From positions 124,001 through 188,000 of the forward strand of contig VIRH01000065.1 of the NCBI GenBank assembly GCA_008107755.1: a stretch of DNA of 64,000 nucleotides. The letters run 5' to 3'. The notes beneath the pieces were generated by a model. The model did not search any database and was not told the origin of the DNA. It was given only the letters and a program-made list of their open reading frames with translations. How positions within the stretch are numbered: position 1 is the first letter of the stretch; each line of letters starts with the position of its first letter. The DNA is from Rhodobacterales bacterium (GTDB lineage: Bacteria; Pseudomonadota; Alphaproteobacteria; Rhizobiales; Stappiaceae). The translations under genes and the position numbers were made by a program. Shown piece by piece: positions 27,050 to 36,003 of this stretch.

Positions 27050-27961
27050 ATGAAATACGACTACGTGCCGCTACCCGAACGAAAGCCTCTGCGCTGGCCG
27101 AACGACCAGCGGCTTGCGGTGATCCTGACGATCAACTTCGAATACTGGGATCCGGTCCAGGACAGCGACAAGCCCTACTATCCGGGCGGGCCCGGCATCG
27201 TCGGGGGCAATCTGCCCGGCAACGTCTACGACAATCCTAATTTCACCTGGCGGGAATACGGGCAGCGGGTCGGTGTCTGGCGGATGTTCGATCTCTTCGA
27301 CGCCGAGGACGTCCAGGCAAGCTGCACGCTCAACGCCAAGATGGCGCTGGAGCGGCCCGAGGTGGTTCGGGCAGCTCTCGAGCGCAACTGGGAGCTCGTT
27401 GCGCATAACTATGTCCAGGATGAACTCCTGACCGACTACATGTTCGACGAGGCGGCCGAGCGCGATGTCATCCGCAAGACGCTCAATGTCTATGAAGAGG
27501 CGGTGGGCAAGAAGGCAAAGGGCTGGCTCTCCAGCTCTCTGCGTTCGACGCTGAACACGATCGACATTCTTGCAGAGGAAGGTCTCCTCTTCATCATGGA
27601 TCTCCTGAACGACGACCAGCCCTATCTGGTGCAGACAAGGTCCGGGAGACCCATGGTGTCGGTGTCCTACACCTCGGAAGTCAACGACTTCAGTTTCCTG
27701 CGCCAGGGTCTGACGGTGGATACCGGCTTCCAGATGTTCAAGGAGCAGTTCGACTGGCTCTACGCGGAAAGCGCGACCAGCGGCCGCTTCATGAATATCG
27801 GTCTGCACCCCCACGTGATCGGCCAGCCGTTCCGGATCCGCGCGTTGAGAGACTTCATCCGCTATGCCAAGCAATTCGAAGGCGTCTGGTTTGCGACAAG
27901 GGAGGAGATCGCATCATGGTACATCGACAACCACCAGGATCACATCGTCCCCAGGACGTAA
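27050..27961 (+). CDS. polysaccharide-deacetylase-fold C-N hydrolase (PuuE/allantoinase-like)
   Basis: A 303-residue protein without signal peptide. The opening RLAVILTINFEYWDP, NPNFTWREYGQRVGVWRMFDL and the C-terminal LHPHVIGQPFRIRAL are the pattern of PuuE-type allantoinases and cyclic-amide hydrolases rather than of peptidoglycan deacetylases. The usual NodB HxxxH is reduced to a single His in ELVAHNYVQD. Likely reaction: cytoplasmic opening of a cyclic amide, or removal of a formyl/acyl group from nitrogen. Its last 46 bases are shared with the GntR gene, whose SD and start lie inside it. Confidence 0.75.
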   Translation: MKYDYVPLPERKPLRWPNDQRLAVILTINFEYWDPVQDSDKPYYPGGPGIVGGNLPGNVYDNPNFTWREYGQRVGVWRMFDLFDAEDVQASCTLNAKMALERPEVVRAALERNWELVAHNYVQDELLTDYMFDEAAERDVIRKTLNVYEEAVGKKAKGWLSSSLRSTLNTIDILAEEGLLFIMDLLNDDQPYLVQTRSGRPMVSVSYTSEVNDFSFLRQGLTVDTGFQMFKEQFDWLYAESATSGRFMNIGLHPHVIGQPFRIRALRDFIRYAKQFEGVWFATREEIASWYIDNHQDHIVPRT

Positions 27962-28677
27962 GGATCCTCGGCCTGAGCGGAGCCGCGGTCACCCCGGACC
28001 TTGAAGGCGTGGCCGAACAGCTGGCGAATGACGGCATCGAACGGCCTGCCGAGCGGGCATACCAAGGCATTCGTCGCGCGATCCTGCGCGGCGACCTGCC
28101 CGGCGGCTCTCATCTGCGCGAGGAAGCGCTGGCGCAGATGACGGGCACCAGCCGCACGCCTGTTCGCGATGCGCTGAGGCGTCTCGTTGCCGAGGGGCTT
28201 GCCACGGCGGACAACCGGCACCGTTTCGTCGCCGACTTCTCCTACAGGGAAGTCCAGATCGTGTTCGATGTGCGGGCGAGGCTGGAAAGCTACGCGGCCC
28301 GGATCGCAGCGCAGTCGGTGAGTGATGCGGAGATCGTGCATCTGGAGGGCATTGTCGAGGCCATCGACGAGATCGGTGATCTGGACGACGAGACGGACTT
28401 CGAGCGCTTCGTGGAACTCAACACGCAGTTTCACTCGTCGGTCATCAAGACCACGAGGTCCGTCCAGATGGAATCCCTCAGCGCTCAGGCGCTGTCGCTG
28501 CCGCTGGAGTTGATCAAGCAATTCGTCTGGGAACAGCGCGTCAACATCCGGCGCTCGAACGCGCAGCACCTGGACATTGTCGACGCCCTGAAGGCCCGAA
28601 ATCCCGAATGGGCCGAGGCGGCCATGTACGGCCATATCCTGTCTGCCCGTCCGAGACAGATAACCGATCCTATCTGA
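27916..28677 (+). CDS. GntR-family regulator, FadR/FCD subfamily
   Basis: A 253-residue protein. The winged helix at about 42-100 reads AYQGIRRAILRGDLPGG... with recognition segment GTSRTPVRDALRRL; the C-terminal FCD domain has ELNTQFHSSV and the metal-type His residues of that family. The start at 27916 is supported by a strong SD (GGAGGAG at 27901-27907) located inside the deacetylase gene, giving a 46-base overlap. It is in the middle of the operon and is the best candidate to bind the TTGTACACAA palindromes at 24750 and 24985. Confidence 0.88.
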   Translation: MVHRQPPGSHRPQDVRILGLSGAAVTPDLEGVAEQLANDGIERPAERAYQGIRRAILRGDLPGGSHLREEALAQMTGTSRTPVRDALRRLVAEGLATADNRHRFVADFSYREVQIVFDVRARLESYAARIAAQSVSDAEIVHLEGIVEAIDEIGDLDDETDFERFVELNTQFHSSVIKTTRSVQMESLSAQALSLPLELIKQFVWEQRVNIRRSNAQHLDIVDALKARNPEWAEAAMYGHILSARPRQITDPI

Positions 28678-28691
28678 AAGTAAGACCCAGG

Positions 28692-30224
28692 ATGCCTGAC
28701 GTGTTCCATCGCCGCGCCGCAATGACGGCAAATCCGCTCCAGCTCACCGGTCATATCGCCGGCGCGTTCGTCGCGCCGAACGGGGAGGAGATACCCGTCA
28801 TCGATCCTTCCACCGGCCGCATGGTCGCCGTGCTGCACGAAACGTCTCGCGACGAAGTCCACCGGGCCGTGGTCGCGGCCAGAAGCGCCTTTGAAAGAGG
28901 CCCCTGGGGCCGTGCCACCGTCGCCGAGCGTCAGCGGGCGCTCATGGGCATTCACGACGCCATTCTTGACCATGCGGAAGAATTGGCAGAACTGGAAACC
29001 CTCAACACCGGCATCCCGCTTGCCCAGACCGCGAACATTCATGTGGCGCGGGCGGCCCAGAACTTCCGGTTCTTTTCCGAGTTCATCAATCAGCAGGAAG
29101 GCGACGTCTATACACAGGAAAACGGCTACATGAGCCTGGTGACCTACGATCCGATCGGCGTCTGCGCCCTGATCGGACCGTGGAACATGCCGCTGGGCCT
29201 GACCGCGATGAAGATCGCAGGAGCGCTTGCCTTCGGCAATACCTGCGTCGTCAAACCCTCCGAAATGACGCCGCTGACCCTTTGCAGACTGTTTCAGATC
29301 CTGGACGAGCGCAACATTCTTCCAGAAGGCGTCCTGAACCTGGTCAACGGTCGGGGGGCGGTGACAGGCGATGCCCTGTCGAGCCATCCGGACATCGACA
29401 TGGTCTCCTTTACAGGAGGGACGGAAACCGGCGCTAGGATCCTGTCGGCGCTGGCCCGCGGGATCAAGGGCGGGGCCATGGAACTCGGCGGAAAATCCGC
29501 ATCCATCGTCTACGATGATTGCGATCTGGAGCGCGCCGTTGACGGCGCGATGCTCGGCAGCTTCATGAACAACGGTCAGATGTGCCTGGCCGGCAGCCGG
29601 CTCTTCGTCCACCGGGGCATCGCTGACGCCTTCATCGAAAAATTTACCGAAAGAACGCGGTCCCTCATCGTGGGTGACCCTTTCGAGCGGACAACCGAAG
29701 TCGGACCGATGATCAACACTGGCCAGTTGGAGCGCATGGAGCACTATGTGGCCAGCGGCCTGAAGGAAAGCGCGACGCTGCTTGCCGGCGGAAGGCGCCA
29801 CGGCGGTTTTGACGCCGGCTACTATTTCGAGCCGACGGTGATGACCGCACCCGGTAACGATCTTGCAATCTGTCAGGAGGAGATCTTCGCGCCCTTCGCA
29901 ACGTTCCAGATCTTCGACGAGGAAGACGAAGCGATCAGTCTCGCCAACGACAGCCGCTTTGGCCTCGTCGGCTATGTCTGGACGAATAATCTCGAGCGGG
30001 CCATGCGCAATTCCGCGCGCCTTCAAACCGGAACGGTGCTCGTCAACACGCCCATCATGCGCGACCTGCGAACCGGCTTCGGCGGTGTTCGTCAGTCTGG
30101 CCTTGGGCGTGAGGGTGCCAAAGGCTCGCGCGCCATGTTCACCGAAATGAAGTCTACCGTCATTGCGTTGAAGCCGCCGGCACTGCCGAAGATGGGCATG
30201 ACGGGCGCAGGAGAGAACGCATGA
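28692..30224 (+). CDS. NAD+-dependent aldehyde dehydrogenase (semialdehyde type)
   Basis: A 510-residue aldehyde dehydrogenase from ATG 28692; the frame is open upstream through the GntR gene, which is not coding. The catalytic Cys is in NNGQMCLAGSR and the general base Glu in MELGGKSA, with IGPWNMPL and FTGGTETG at the NAD site. The NNGQMCLAGSR context is common in hydroxymuconic-semialdehyde and betaine-aldehyde type enzymes. It is encoded 14 bases after the GntR gene and overlaps the next SDR by four bases. It should oxidise an aldehyde formed in the same pathway. Confidence 0.88.
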   Translation: MPDVFHRRAAMTANPLQLTGHIAGAFVAPNGEEIPVIDPSTGRMVAVLHETSRDEVHRAVVAARSAFERGPWGRATVAERQRALMGIHDAILDHAEELAELETLNTGIPLAQTANIHVARAAQNFRFFSEFINQQEGDVYTQENGYMSLVTYDPIGVCALIGPWNMPLGLTAMKIAGALAFGNTCVVKPSEMTPLTLCRLFQILDERNILPEGVLNLVNGRGAVTGDALSSHPDIDMVSFTGGTETGARILSALARGIKGGAMELGGKSASIVYDDCDLERAVDGAMLGSFMNNGQMCLAGSRLFVHRGIADAFIEKFTERTRSLIVGDPFERTTEVGPMINTGQLERMEHYVASGLKESATLLAGGRRHGGFDAGYYFEPTVMTAPGNDLAICQEEIFAPFATFQIFDEEDEAISLANDSRFGLVGYVWTNNLERAMRNSARLQTGTVLVNTPIMRDLRTGFGGVRQSGLGREGAKGSRAMFTEMKSTVIALKPPALPKMGMTGAGENA

Positions 30225-31045
30225 GCCCCCATCCGTCCCTGAAGGGCAGGGTCATCCTTGTCACCGGCGGCTCTCGCGGGCTCGGCCGTGAAATGGTCCT
30301 GGAGCTTGCCGAGGCGGGCGCCAACATCGTCCTGACGGGGGCGTCGGAAACCGCAGAGCTGCGGCACGTCGCCGGGATGGTTCCGGAGCAGCATGTGCTG
30401 GCGCTGGCGGCCGACGTTTGCGATCCGCTGGCTGCGGAGAACGTCGTCGCACAGGCCGAACAGCGTTTCGGCAGGGTCGACGTTCTCATCAACAACGCGG
30501 GGAGGGGCATGCGGCTGATCAGCGAGCGCTTCAACGTGGAGCCAACCCGCTTCTGGGAGGCGTCGCCAGAGGCCTGGCGGCAAATCATGGACATCAACGT
30601 CAACGGCGCCTTCAACATGGCGCGTGCGGTCGCGCCGGGCATGATCGAGCGCGGGTTCGGCAAGATCATCAACATCTCGACGTCGGACATGACGATGGTG
30701 CGTCGGGGTTATTCGCCTTACGGCCCGTCCAAGGCGGCGCTGGAGGCAGCCTCGCGTGTCTGGGCGCAGGATCTCGGCGGCACCGGTGTCGACGTCAATG
30801 TCTATCTGCCGGGAGGAGCGAGCGACACCGACCTGCTGCCGCCGGGCGATGACAAGAAGGGCGCTGACGGTAACCTGCTGCCACCCTCTATCATGCGACG
30901 CGCGGTCGGCTGGCTGTGTTCGGATGCGGCCAACGGGATCACCGGCGCGCGCTTCATTGCCCGCCTCTGGGACCCCAACCTTTCGGACGACGAGGCCGCC
31001 GCAGGCGCGCGCTCGCCGGCTGTCGACCGTCCGGCGATCCTGTGA
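30221..31045 (+). CDS. short-chain dehydrogenase/reductase
   Basis: A 274-residue SDR: VTGGSRGLGREM near residues 14-25, NNAGRGM near 90, and the catalytic Ser-Tyr-Lys with YGPSK in the middle. The C-terminus carries an extra 20 residues or so beyond the core. It is coupled to the aldehyde dehydrogenase by an ATGA overlap. Oxidation of an alcohol or reduction of a keto intermediate is likely. Confidence 0.85.
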   Translation: MSPHPSLKGRVILVTGGSRGLGREMVLELAEAGANIVLTGASETAELRHVAGMVPEQHVLALAADVCDPLAAENVVAQAEQRFGRVDVLINNAGRGMRLISERFNVEPTRFWEASPEAWRQIMDINVNGAFNMARAVAPGMIERGFGKIINISTSDMTMVRRGYSPYGPSKAALEAASRVWAQDLGGTGVDVNVYLPGGASDTDLLPPGDDKKGADGNLLPPSIMRRAVGWLCSDAANGITGARFIARLWDPNLSDDEAAAGARSPAVDRPAIL

Positions 31046-31052
31046 GGGCGGC

Positions 31053-31928
31053 ATGCTGACCCTCGGTGCGGCCACCATCAGCAAGGTAACCGATCTCGAC
31101 CCTTTCGTGTTGCCGGTCGATCTTCTCTTTCCAGGACGATCGCTGGACAACCTGCGCGGCGAGGCCGATGTGCTTGCGCCCGACCATGTCGATTTTGACG
31201 GGGCGAATATCCTGCTCGGCCTGCACAGCTTTGTGTTGCAGGTGGGCGGTCTCAACATCCTGATCGATAGTTGCGTCGGCGAGCTCAAGCCAAGGCCGAG
31301 GCGCGGGGACTGGAATGAGCGGCAGGACACTGGTTATCTGAAGCGTCTGGCGCAGTGCGGCCTGACGCCGGAAGATGTCGATGTGGTCATGTGCACCCAT
31401 CTTCACGCCGACCATGTCGGCTGGAACACGCGCCTTGAGAACGGCAGGTGGGTCCCGACGTTTCCCAACGCCCGGTACGTGATCGGGCGCAAGGAACTGG
31501 TTCACTGGCAGGAGCAGGAGCGCGTTTCGCCGGGCGAGCACAATCACGGCGCCTATGCGGACAGCGTGCTGCCGCTCGTCGAGGCGGGGCTCGTTGAACC
31601 GGTCGACGACGGGTTTTCTCTGGCTAAGGGGCTGGAGATCGTGCCGCTTGATGGCCATTCTCCGGGACAGATCGGACTTGAGCTTGTTCACGGACCTCAA
31701 GAGCGCGCGCTCTTTTGCGGCGACGCCATTCATTCGCCGGTGCAGGTTTTCCGGCCCGAGTGGAGCAGCTGTTTCTGTTTCGACCCGGCCAGAGCGGCGG
31801 ACGTCAGGCGCGGTTTGCTGCAACGCTCGGCTGAGGAAGGGCTTCTGCTGTTGCCGGCGCACCTGCGCGGATGTTGTGGTCTGCGCGCGAAGCCTGAAGG
31901 CGCGCGCTACCGGCCTGAATTTACATGA
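31053..31928 (+). CDS. metallo-beta-lactamase-fold hydrolase
   Basis: A 291-residue protein from ATG 31053. The same frame is open from 30756 through the SDR gene, but that stretch is a shadow. The zinc signature is His116-Leu-His118-Ala-Asp120-His121, with further ligands in GHSPGQ and GDAIHSP. This resembles quorum-quenching lactonase and AttM-type enzymes. A lactone, ester or amide hydrolase role in the pathway is inferred. It closes the operon and converges with the GntR gene at 31944 (15-base gap). Confidence 0.82.
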   Translation: MLTLGAATISKVTDLDPFVLPVDLLFPGRSLDNLRGEADVLAPDHVDFDGANILLGLHSFVLQVGGLNILIDSCVGELKPRPRRGDWNERQDTGYLKRLAQCGLTPEDVDVVMCTHLHADHVGWNTRLENGRWVPTFPNARYVIGRKELVHWQEQERVSPGEHNHGAYADSVLPLVEAGLVEPVDDGFSLAKGLEIVPLDGHSPGQIGLELVHGPQERALFCGDAIHSPVQVFRPEWSSCFCFDPARAADVRRGLLQRSAEEGLLLLPAHLRGCCGLRAKPEGARYRPEFT

Positions 31929-31943
31929 TGGCGGGTGGCCATG

Positions 31944-32732
31944 TCACTCGGACGTCTGACGGCCGCGCCGGATGCGCATCGTGTAGGTCATCTGATCCGC
32001 GGGGTGCCAGTTGAACGAGGCAATGAGAACTCCGGATTCGGTGATGTAGCGGCGCAGGAGTTGCAGCGACAGGGTGCCCGGCTGGAGCCCGAGCATGCCG
32101 GAGATCTCCGGCGGCATGTGCAAGGCGCGAATTTCCTGCTGGGCTTCTTCGATGGATTCATGCGATCGGCGCTCGAGAAGATCGAAGTAGGGGCCCTGAT
32201 ATTCCGCAAACTCCGGGATGAGCTCTTCAAACCGCTCGGGTACATAACTCTCGATGTAGCAAAGAGGCCGACCGCCAGGTTCGGTCCAGCGAACCCCTTC
32301 GAGACGGATCCAGCGTTCGCCGGCATTGCCGCCGACACGCTCGGCAAGCTCGCCTTCGAGAATAATCGCCTGCTTGCGCAGCTGCACCATGTAGGTGTCG
32401 ACCGCGACCTGGAAAAGCTCCTGCAGCGAATTGAAGGACTGGAAATATTCGGAGTGCGGCCGCAGGGAGATCACGCGCGTGCCCATTCCCTGCCGGCGCT
32501 CGACATAACCGTCTTCCGTCAGGCTCCGCAGTGCCTCGCGAACGGTGAACCGGCTGGTCTCGAACTCCGCCGCAAGTTCCACCTCCGTGGGCATCAGCGA
32601 CCCGAGGGGATAGACACCGCTGGAGATGCGCTCCGCAAGCTGCTTGTGGATGCGGGAGTAGCGGGGGCCGGTCAGTTCCGGCGAGAGCGGTGTCTGCCCG
32701 TCGGATTTCTTGCGGGAGGCTTGCTCCGTCAT
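31944..32732 (-). CDS. GntR-family regulator, HutC/UTRA subfamily
   Basis: A 262-residue regulator from ATG 32732 (AAGGGAAAG upstream); a TTG at 32762 is the alternative. N-terminal wHTH: YSRIHKQLAERISSGVYPLGSLMPTEVELAAEF..., recognition segment TSRFTVREALRSL. The C-terminal UTRA domain ends in FNWHPADQMTYTMRI. It is divergent from the 32.9-38.0 kb operon and is the natural regulator of it. Confidence 0.88.
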   Translation of the reverse strand: MTEQASRKKSDGQTPLSPELTGPRYSRIHKQLAERISSGVYPLGSLMPTEVELAAEFETSRFTVREALRSLTEDGYVERRQGMGTRVISLRPHSEYFQSFNSLQELFQVAVDTYMVQLRKQAIILEGELAERVGGNAGERWIRLEGVRWTEPGGRPLCYIESYVPERFEELIPEFAEYQGPYFDLLERRSHESIEEAQQEIRALHMPPEISGMLGLQPGTLSLQLLRRYITESGVLIASFNWHPADQMTYTMRIRRGRQTSE

Positions 32733-32902
32733 GCTGCGCTTTCCCTTGCGTTTCGTGCTCAATTTGTCCTGTCGTTCCTTCTAGGACCGGATACCGCGAC
32801 GAAACCAGCGAAAAATGCACCGTCTGCGCCAATCTCCAAAGTTTCCAAAAAATAATTTCCTAATTGATATGGACAAATATATTCTATTCATGGAAATACG
32901 TC
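32733..32902. promoter_or_regulatory. divergent promoter region with ATTTGTCC / GGACAAAT half-sites
   Basis: ATTTGTCC (32762-32769) and its exact reverse complement GGACAAAT (32871-32878) face each other across the AT-rich spacer, close to the two start codons. A flanking inverted repeat ATTTCC...GGAAAT brackets the second site. They may be binding sites of the UTRA-GntR protein, but the spacing is long and the call is tentative. Confidence 0.35.
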
Positions 32903-33673
32903 ATGATCAACCTATATGAAAGCGTCATGAACCCGCGGCATCAATCGACATACTCGCAACGCGCCAAGCTCGGCCTGATCGTGCCTCCCACCAACACCGT
33001 GAACGAAGCCGAATGGGCGCGCATGGTGCCGGGCGGCGTGACGGTTCACAGCCACCGCATGAAACTGCATGCGGACACGGACAGCGCGGCAGGGCGCGCG
33101 GCGCTGATGAACGATCTGGACGAGGCAGTTTCCATGCTGGCCCAGTCCGGCGCCGATGCCATCGCCTATGCCTGCACGGCCGGCTCCATGGTCACCCCGG
33201 CGCAGTCGCTGCCCGATGCCCTGAGCGAGCGCACCGGACAGAGCTGCGTGACGACATCCGCCGCGATTGTCGCGGCCCTGAATGCCCTTGGAGCCAGGAA
33301 GCTCTCCGTCGCGACGCCTTACGCGGACAAGCTCAACGCGCACGAAACCGGCTTTCTCGAAAATCACGGCTTCGAGGTCCTCAAGCTGGTCGGCCTTGGC
33401 ATCGGCGCTGGCGGACCTTCGGAATACCCCCTCATTGCGCGCACGCCGCTGGAGCAGGTGAAGGCTCATGCCAAGGCATCCTTTGTTGCCGGCAGCGATG
33501 CGCTGCTGATCACCTGCACGGACTTTCCGACCCTGCCGCTGGTGACAGAACTGGAACGCGAACTCGGCGTCCCTGTTGTGACGTCCAACCAGGCAACCTT
33601 CTGGGCGATGCTCCGGACGGTCGGTCTGACAGACACATTCGATGCATTCGGTCGGCTGCTTGCCGATCACTGA
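32903..33673 (+). CDS. maleate cis-trans isomerase / Asp-Glu racemase-like protein with both cysteines
   Basis: An about 256-residue protein. The start is uncertain between 32864, 32903 and 32927; 32903 has GGAAA upstream. Superfamily features are LGLIVPPTNTVNE, the first catalytic Cys in YACTAGS, the second in LITCTDFPTLP, and KLSVATPYADKLN. Keeping both Cys, it fits the maleate isomerase/racemase mode in which a thiol adds to or deprotonates the substrate. It is the first gene of an operon with a lyase, a LeuCD pair and an amidohydrolase, which fits a cis-dicarboxylate intermediate such as maleate or an alkyl-maleate. Confidence 0.8.
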   Translation: MINLYESVMNPRHQSTYSQRAKLGLIVPPTNTVNEAEWARMVPGGVTVHSHRMKLHADTDSAAGRAALMNDLDEAVSMLAQSGADAIAYACTAGSMVTPAQSLPDALSERTGQSCVTTSAAIVAALNALGARKLSVATPYADKLNAHETGFLENHGFEVLKLVGLGIGAGGPSEYPLIARTPLEQVKAHAKASFVAGSDALLITCTDFPTLPLVTELERELGVPVVTSNQATFWAMLRTVGLTDTFDAFGRLLADH

Positions 33674-33714
33674 TGCCGACAGCCCCATACCCCTCCACGC
33701 GAAAGAAAACCGAT

Positions 33715-34575
33715 ATGGCTAATCCCGCCCTCAAAGAAGCGATCACCAACGGAGAGTTCGTCGCCGCACCCGGCGTTTTCGAGCTGATTTCGGCCCTGAT
33801 CGCCGACACGGTCGGCTTCAAGGCCCTCTATGTCACCGGCTATGGCACGGTGGCGTCCTCGCTTGGCCTGCCGGACGCCGGCATTGCCACCTACACGAAC
33901 ATGATCGACCGCATCTCCACGATTGTTGAACGCACGAAAACACCGGTGATCGCGGATGCCGACACCGGCTACGGCGGACTGCTCAACGTCCGCTACACGG
34001 TGCAGGGCTACGAGAAGGCCGGGGTCAGCGCCATTCAGATGGAAGATCAGGAGTTTCCGAAGAAATGCGGACACACTCCCAACCGCCGCGTGGTGCCGCT
34101 GGAGGACATGCTGCAGAAGATCGACGTCGCGGTCGATGCGCGTGAAAGCGACGACTTCCTGATCATTGCCCGCACGGATTCGCGCACCGGTCACGGGATC
34201 GATGAGGCAATCCGGCGCGGCCAGGCTTTCGCCAAGGCCGGGGCGGATATCATCTTCATCGAATCCCCAGAAACCGAGGACGAGCTGAAGAAGATCCGCG
34301 ACAGCATCGATGCGCCGCTGCTTGCCAACATGGTTCATGGGGGCAGAACTCCCATGTTGCCCGAAAGCCGCCTGAAGGAGCTGGGCTTTGCGCTGGCCAT
34401 CTATCCGGCGATCGGGTTCCTTTCCATGGGGGCGGCGCTCACCAAGGCCTACACGGACCTCCTTGAAAACGGCGAGACCACGGATGCCGTGGACCTCTAC
34501 GAATTCTCGAAGTTCAACGAACTGATCGGCTTCAAGGACGTCTGGGACTTCGAAAAGCGCTTCGCGCAGGTTTGA
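33715..34575 (+). CDS. isocitrate lyase/PEP mutase family lyase
   Basis: A 286-residue TIM-barrel lyase from ATG 33715. Key sites are Asp81/Asp83 in ADADTGYGG (Mg2+), and Lys116-Lys-Cys118-Gly-His120 (KKCGH), the catalytic loop of isocitrate, methylisocitrate and 2,3-dimethylmalate lyases. It should split a 2-hydroxy- or tricarboxylate-type acid into pyruvate or glyoxylate plus a second acid. It is encoded directly before a LeuCD-type hydro-lyase. In nicotinate fermenters, 2,3-dimethylmalate lyase sits next to a LeuCD-like dimethylmaleate hydratase; the parallel is suggestive, not proof. Confidence 0.85.
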   Translation: MANPALKEAITNGEFVAAPGVFELISALIADTVGFKALYVTGYGTVASSLGLPDAGIATYTNMIDRISTIVERTKTPVIADADTGYGGLLNVRYTVQGYEKAGVSAIQMEDQEFPKKCGHTPNRRVVPLEDMLQKIDVAVDARESDDFLIIARTDSRTGHGIDEAIRRGQAFAKAGADIIFIESPETEDELKKIRDSIDAPLLANMVHGGRTPMLPESRLKELGFALAIYPAIGFLSMGAALTKAYTDLLENGETTDAVDLYEFSKFNELIGFKDVWDFEKRFAQV

Positions 34576-34587
34576 AGGACCTCCGAG

Positions 34588-36003
34588 ATGGCAGGACGCA
34601 CGCTCTACGACAAGATCTGGAACAGCCATGTGGCCCGCGACTATGGTGACGGGTCGGCGCTGATCTATGCCGACCGGCACCTGCTTCACGAGGTCTCCAC
34701 GCCGCAGTCCTTTCTTGCCATCGAGGTCAAGGGGCATGCCGTCCGCCGGCCCGATGCGAACCTGGCGGTGCCCGACCATTCCGTTCCGACCAGGGACAGG
34801 GGATCGGAGATCGCCGATCCCCAGGCTCGCGCTCAGACTGCGCGGCTGGCGGAAAACGTTGCCCGGCACGCCATTCCCTTCATCCCGCTGTCGGACGCCC
34901 GGCAGGGCATCGTTCACGTGATGGGGCCGGAGCAGGGGTTCACCCTGCCGGGGATGACGCTGGTGTGCGGCGACAGTCACACCTCGACCCACGGGGCGTT
35001 CGGGGCGCTTGCCTTCGGGATCGGCGCAAGCGAATGCGGGATCGTCATGGCGACCCAGTGCCTGCGCCAGAAGAAATCGAAGACGATGCGGGTTCGGATT
35101 GTCGGCGAGCGCGGTGGCTGGCTGTCGGCCAAGGACATCGCGCTGGCACTGATTTCCGAAATCGGCGCCAACGGGGCGTCGGGTCACGCCATCGAATATG
35201 CCGGCCCCGTTGTCGAGGCGATGACCATGGCGGAGCGCATGACCCTTTGCAACATGGCGATCGAGACCGGCGCACGCGTCGGGATGGTCGCGCCGGATGG
35301 AACGACCTACGCCTATCTTGAAAACCGGCCGATGGCACCGAAGGGCGCGATGTGGGATCTGGCGCTCGCCCACTGGAAGACGCTTGCTTCCGATCCGGAG
35401 GCCGACTTCGACCGGGACATGGAATTCGACGTTACCGGGCTCGCGCCTTACGTCACCTGGGGAACAAGTCCTGAAGACGCACTGCCGATCACGGCCAGGG
35501 TTCCCGATCCGGCTTGGGCAAGCGACGCGTCGAAGCGGACCCGGCAGACGGGCGCTCTGTCCTACATGGGGTTGGAGCCCGGGACACCGCTCATCGAGAC
35601 GCCCATCGACAAGGTGTTCATCGGTTCTTGCACGAACGGTCGTCTGGAAGACCTGCGCGCCGCTGCACGTGTTTTGAAGGGGCGCAAGGTCGCGGACGGT
35701 GTCGAACTCATCATCGTGCCGGGGTCCGGGCTCGTACGCGCGCAAGCGGAAGCAGAAAAGCTTGACCGGATCTTCCTGGAGGCCGGCGCCGAGTGGCGAT
35801 ATGCGGGCTGTTCCCTGTGCGTTGCCATGAACGGCGACCGGGTCGCCCCCGGCGAGCGCTGCGCCTCGACGTCCAACCGAAATTTCGAAGGGCGGCAGGG
35901 TCCCGGAGGACGCACGCACCTGATGAGCCCGCAAATGGCGGCGGCAGCTGCGGTGACCGGCCGGCTGACCGATGTCAGAGACCTTCAGGAGCTCTCCTCA
36001 TGA
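34588..36003 (+). CDS. aconitase-family hydro-lyase large subunit (LeuC-like)
   Basis: A 471-residue LeuC-type subunit. The [4Fe-4S] ligands are Cys348 (in GSCTNGR), Cys408 and Cys411 (in GCSLCVAMN). The active-site block [12 protein letters not shown] is near residue 130, as in isopropylmalate isomerase. There are no leucine genes (leuA, leuB) around it. It overlaps its small subunit by four bases. In this operon it more likely hydrates or isomerises another dicarboxylate (maleate, citraconate, dimethylmaleate) than isopropylmalate. A genuine LeuC remains possible. Confidence 0.85.
   Translation: MAGRTLYDKIWNSHVARDYGDGSALIYADRHLLHEVSTPQSFLAIEVKGHAVRRPDANLAVPDHSVPTRDRGSEIADPQARAQTARLAENVARHAIPFIPLSDARQGIVHVMGPEQGFTLPGMTLVCGDSHTSTHGAFGALAFGIGASECGIVMATQCLRQKKSKTMRVRIVGERGGWLSAKDIALALISEIGANGASGHAIEYAGPVVEAMTMAERMTLCNMAIETGARVGMVAPDGTTYAYLENRPMAPKGAMWDLALAHWKTLASDPEADFDRDMEFDVTGLAPYVTWGTSPEDALPITARVPDPAWASDASKRTRQTGALSYMGLEPGTPLIETPIDKVFIGSCTNGRLEDLRAAARVLKGRKVADGVELIIVPGSGLVRAQAEAEKLDRIFLEAGAEWRYAGCSLCVAMNGDRVAPGERCASTSNRNFEGRQGPGGRTHLMSPQMAAAAAVTGRLTDVRDLQELSS

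Noticed and set aside
25183..27051. 622-codon open frame on the minus strand
   Set aside because: It is antisense to the monooxygenase and isomerase-like genes, which carry clear family motifs; long antisense frames are expected at this GC content.
33667..35934. 755-codon open frame on the minus strand
   Set aside because: Antisense to the ICL-type lyase and LeuC-like genes; no recognisable protein motif, very Arg/His/Gly-rich translation.
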